In this document: one piece after another, positions 62,416 through 64,000 of the stretch
How positions within the stretch are numbered: position 1 is the stretch's first letter
Layout: each line of letters starts with the position of its first letter
Assembly: GCA_963778165.1 (NCBI GenBank)
Contig: CAVZTE010000005.1
Span: forward strand, 248,001 to 312,000
DNA: 64,000 nucleotides
Reading direction: 5' to 3'
From: Bog-756 sp963778165
GTDB lineage: Bacteria > Actinomycetota > Acidimicrobiia > Acidimicrobiales > RAAP-2
Notes under the pieces: generated by a model
Database searches by the model: none
Told to the model about the DNA's origin: nothing
Seen by the model: only the letters and a program-made list of their open reading frames with translations
Position numbers and translations under genes: made by a program

Positions 62416-64000
62416 GGGCTTCCCGCCATCTCAGCGCCTCGGTGACCTCGGCCACTGTCAACCAGGGCTCGGGGGACATGATCTTGGCCACCTGGGGAGC
62501 GAATACCGGCGAGTGGCAGATGACGTCCCTGGCCACTCCGTCCGAGACCACCTCGCCATCGGCCATCACCACCGCCCTGGTGGCCACTTTGGCCACCAGC
62601 TCGACGTCGTGGGTGGCCACCACCACACACTTCCCTTCCGCGGCCAACTTCTCGAGGATGACCACCAGACGCTCCTTGCTCGGATAGTCGAGCCCGCGGG
62701 TGGGCTCGTCCAGGAGAACCAGTGCAGGGCCGGGGGCCAGCACGATGGCCAGGGCCAGGGCCAGGCGTTGACCCTCGGAGAGGTCACGGGGGTGACTCGC
62801 TTCCGGCATCCCCGGTAGGACCGCCTCGAGCATGGCAGCCGTCGTCCCGGGATCCAGACCGGTCTCCCGGTCGGCGGTGGCACACTCATCGGCCACCGTC
62901 TCGCCGTAGAGCAACACTCCGGCATCCTGGGGCACCAGGCCCACCACTTGGATCAGCTTGCGGGCCGGCATGTCGGTGGGAGCTTTGCCCAGCACGCGGA
63001 CCCGACCTCTGGTGGGGTTGCGAAGTCCGGCCATCTGTCCGAGCAGTGTGGATTTGCCCGACCCGTTACGGCCCATCACCGCCACCACCTCCCCGGCGCC
63101 GAACTCGAGCGTGACGGAGTCGAGGGCCAGGACGTCCCCGTACTCGACCGACAGCCGCTCGACCGCCCCCACCGGCGGGTGAATGGCTGGGCTGGGGGCC
63201 GGCGTCGGCTGGTGGGCCCCGACCAGTTGGCGACGGAGCGGATCTGCCTGTCGTCGGGCGTCCCGTACCGACAACGGGAGCGGGCTCCAACCGGCCACCC
63301 GGGCCAACTCGACGATGGGAGGAGCGACCGGTGACGTGGCCATGATCTCGGCGGTCGGACCGATGGCCAGGCGCTCGCCACCCCCCGGCACCAGGACGAC
63401 CCGGTCGGCAAAGGGAATCACCCGCTCCAGCCGGTGCTCGGCCACCACCACGGTCATCCCCACGTCGTGCACCAGGCGGGTCAGTGAGGAGAGCACCTCT
63501 TCGGCCGCCGCCGGGTCGAGGGCCGACGTCGGTTCGTCGAGTACCAGGACCCGCGGCGAGGCACACAGGACCGCGCCGATGGCTGCCCGCTGCTGCTGCC
63601 CCCCCGAGAGCGAAGTCAGCGGCCGGTGGCGCAGCTCGTGCAGGCCCAGGAGGTCGAGGGTGTCCTCCACCCGTCGGCGCATGGCGTCGGGTGGGATCCC
63701 CAGGTTCTCCATGGTGTAGGCCAACTCATCCTCGACGGTATCGGTGACGAAGCTCGAGGCGGGATCCTGGCCGACCACACCGACCACGTCGGCCAGCTCC
63801 CGCGGCGGAAACTCACGCGTCGATCGGCCATCCACCAGGACCTCCCCGGAGAGGTGCCCGCCGGTGAAGTGGGGCACCAACCCGTTGATGGCCCGCAACA
63901 AGGTGGACTTCCCCGAACCGGTCTGGCCGACCACCAGGCAGAGCTCCCCTTCCTCGACGACCAGGTCGACGCCGGAGAGGGTGGGGTCGGTGGCCTCGGT
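62408..64000 (-). CDS. ECF transporter ATPase (two fused ATP-binding domains), partial
   Basis: The frame is open at the right edge; 530 residues are visible. Two ABC ATPase units lie in tandem: unit 1 with VVGQTGSGKSTLLR, LTSLSGGQQQRAAIG and VLVLDEPTSALDP; unit 2 with AVMGRNGSGKSTLLG, RDLSEGQRLALALA and VLLDEPTRGLDYP. Signature loops differ (LSGGQ against LSEGQ), as in EcfA-type pairs. It powers import through the S component at 61582. A T (transmembrane coupling) component is not in view and should lie beyond the edge. Confidence 0.9.
   Translation of the reverse strand, partial: TEATDPTLSGVDLVVEEGELCLVVGQTGSGKSTLLRAINGLVPHFTGGHLSGEVLVDGRSTREFPPRELADVVGVVGQDPASSFVTDTVEDELAYTMENLGIPPDAMRRRVEDTLDLLGLHELRHRPLTSLSGGQQQRAAIGAVLCASPRVLVLDEPTSALDPAAAEEVLSSLTRLVHDVGMTVVVAEHRLERVIPFADRVVLVPGGGERLAIGPTAEIMATSPVAPPIVELARVAGWSPLPLSVRDARRQADPLRRQLVGAHQPTPAPSPAIHPPVGAVERLSVEYGDVLALDSVTLEFGAGEVVAVMGRNGSGKSTLLGQMAGLRNPTRGRVRVLGKAPTDMPARKLIQVVGLVPQDAGVLLYGETVADECATADRETGLDPGTTAAMLEAVLPGMPEASHPRDLSEGQRLALALAIVLAPGPALVLLDEPTRGLDYPSKERLVVILEKLAAEGKCVVVATHDVELVAKVATRAVVMADGEVVSDGVARDVICHSPVFAPQVAKIMSPEPWLTVAEVTEALRWREAHE

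Noticed and set aside
1..64000. tRNA, rRNA, IS elements, integrases or phage genes
   Set aside because: None could be recognised by eye on either strand; short RNA genes could still be missed.

Overview
The window is GC-rich, densely coding DNA with many GTG starts, a few TTG starts, many 4-base stop/start overlaps, F420-type luciferase-like oxidoreductases and a very large stock of acyl-CoA genes. This fits an actinobacterium. A lineage such as Acidimicrobiia is my inference from gene content; there is no rRNA or marker gene to prove it. No rRNA, tRNA, CRISPR array, IS element or phage gene was seen.

From 1 to about 39 kb is a catabolic region built from repeated acyl-CoA modules: five acyl-CoA synthetases, seven acyl-CoA dehydrogenase (ACAD) genes (one a two-domain fusion), five enoyl-CoA hydratase/isomerases, two SDRs, an aldehyde dehydrogenase, a CoA-transferase, a thiolase beside an HMG-CoA-synthase-like/DUF35 fusion, a P450, a 3Fe-4S ferredoxin, three amidohydrolases, a copper amine oxidase and one TetR regulator. 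Together they can activate, oxidise, hydrate and cleave complex carboxylic acids. The P450-ACAD-ACAD order (34.5-38.1 kb) resembles the actinobacterial steroid side-chain (igr) operon. The true substrate is not known.

From 39 to 44 kb are a thioredoxin-like protein and a MurD2-MurL pair, the alternative route to D-glutamate in peptidoglycan, then a SixA-like phosphatase and a SnoaL-like protein. From 44 to 55 kb are mixed metabolic genes: UBP zinc finger, two aldo/keto reductases, DsbA-like protein, cation/proton antiporter, histone-deacetylase-like amidohydrolase with an esterase, a biotinyl-carboxyltransferase fusion, a luciferase-like protein and a transglutaminase-like protease.

From 55 to 60.4 kb is a stress and iron cluster: YtxH-like, small hydrophobic and CsbD proteins, an ECF sigma factor with a membrane protein, a hemerythrin-like protein behind a SigB/SigF-type promoter, an encapsulin-cargo ferritin with no shell gene in view, and an AlkB-like dioxygenase behind a perfect LexA box. 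A zinc metallopeptidase and an ECF-type vitamin transporter (partial) close the window.

Two window-wide patterns stand out. Five genes carry single-base indels, mostly in short C/G runs, while their restored frames are intact, which points to sequence error more than to decay. Short tandem repeats of 14-18 bp sit right after stop codons or just before start codons at six places.
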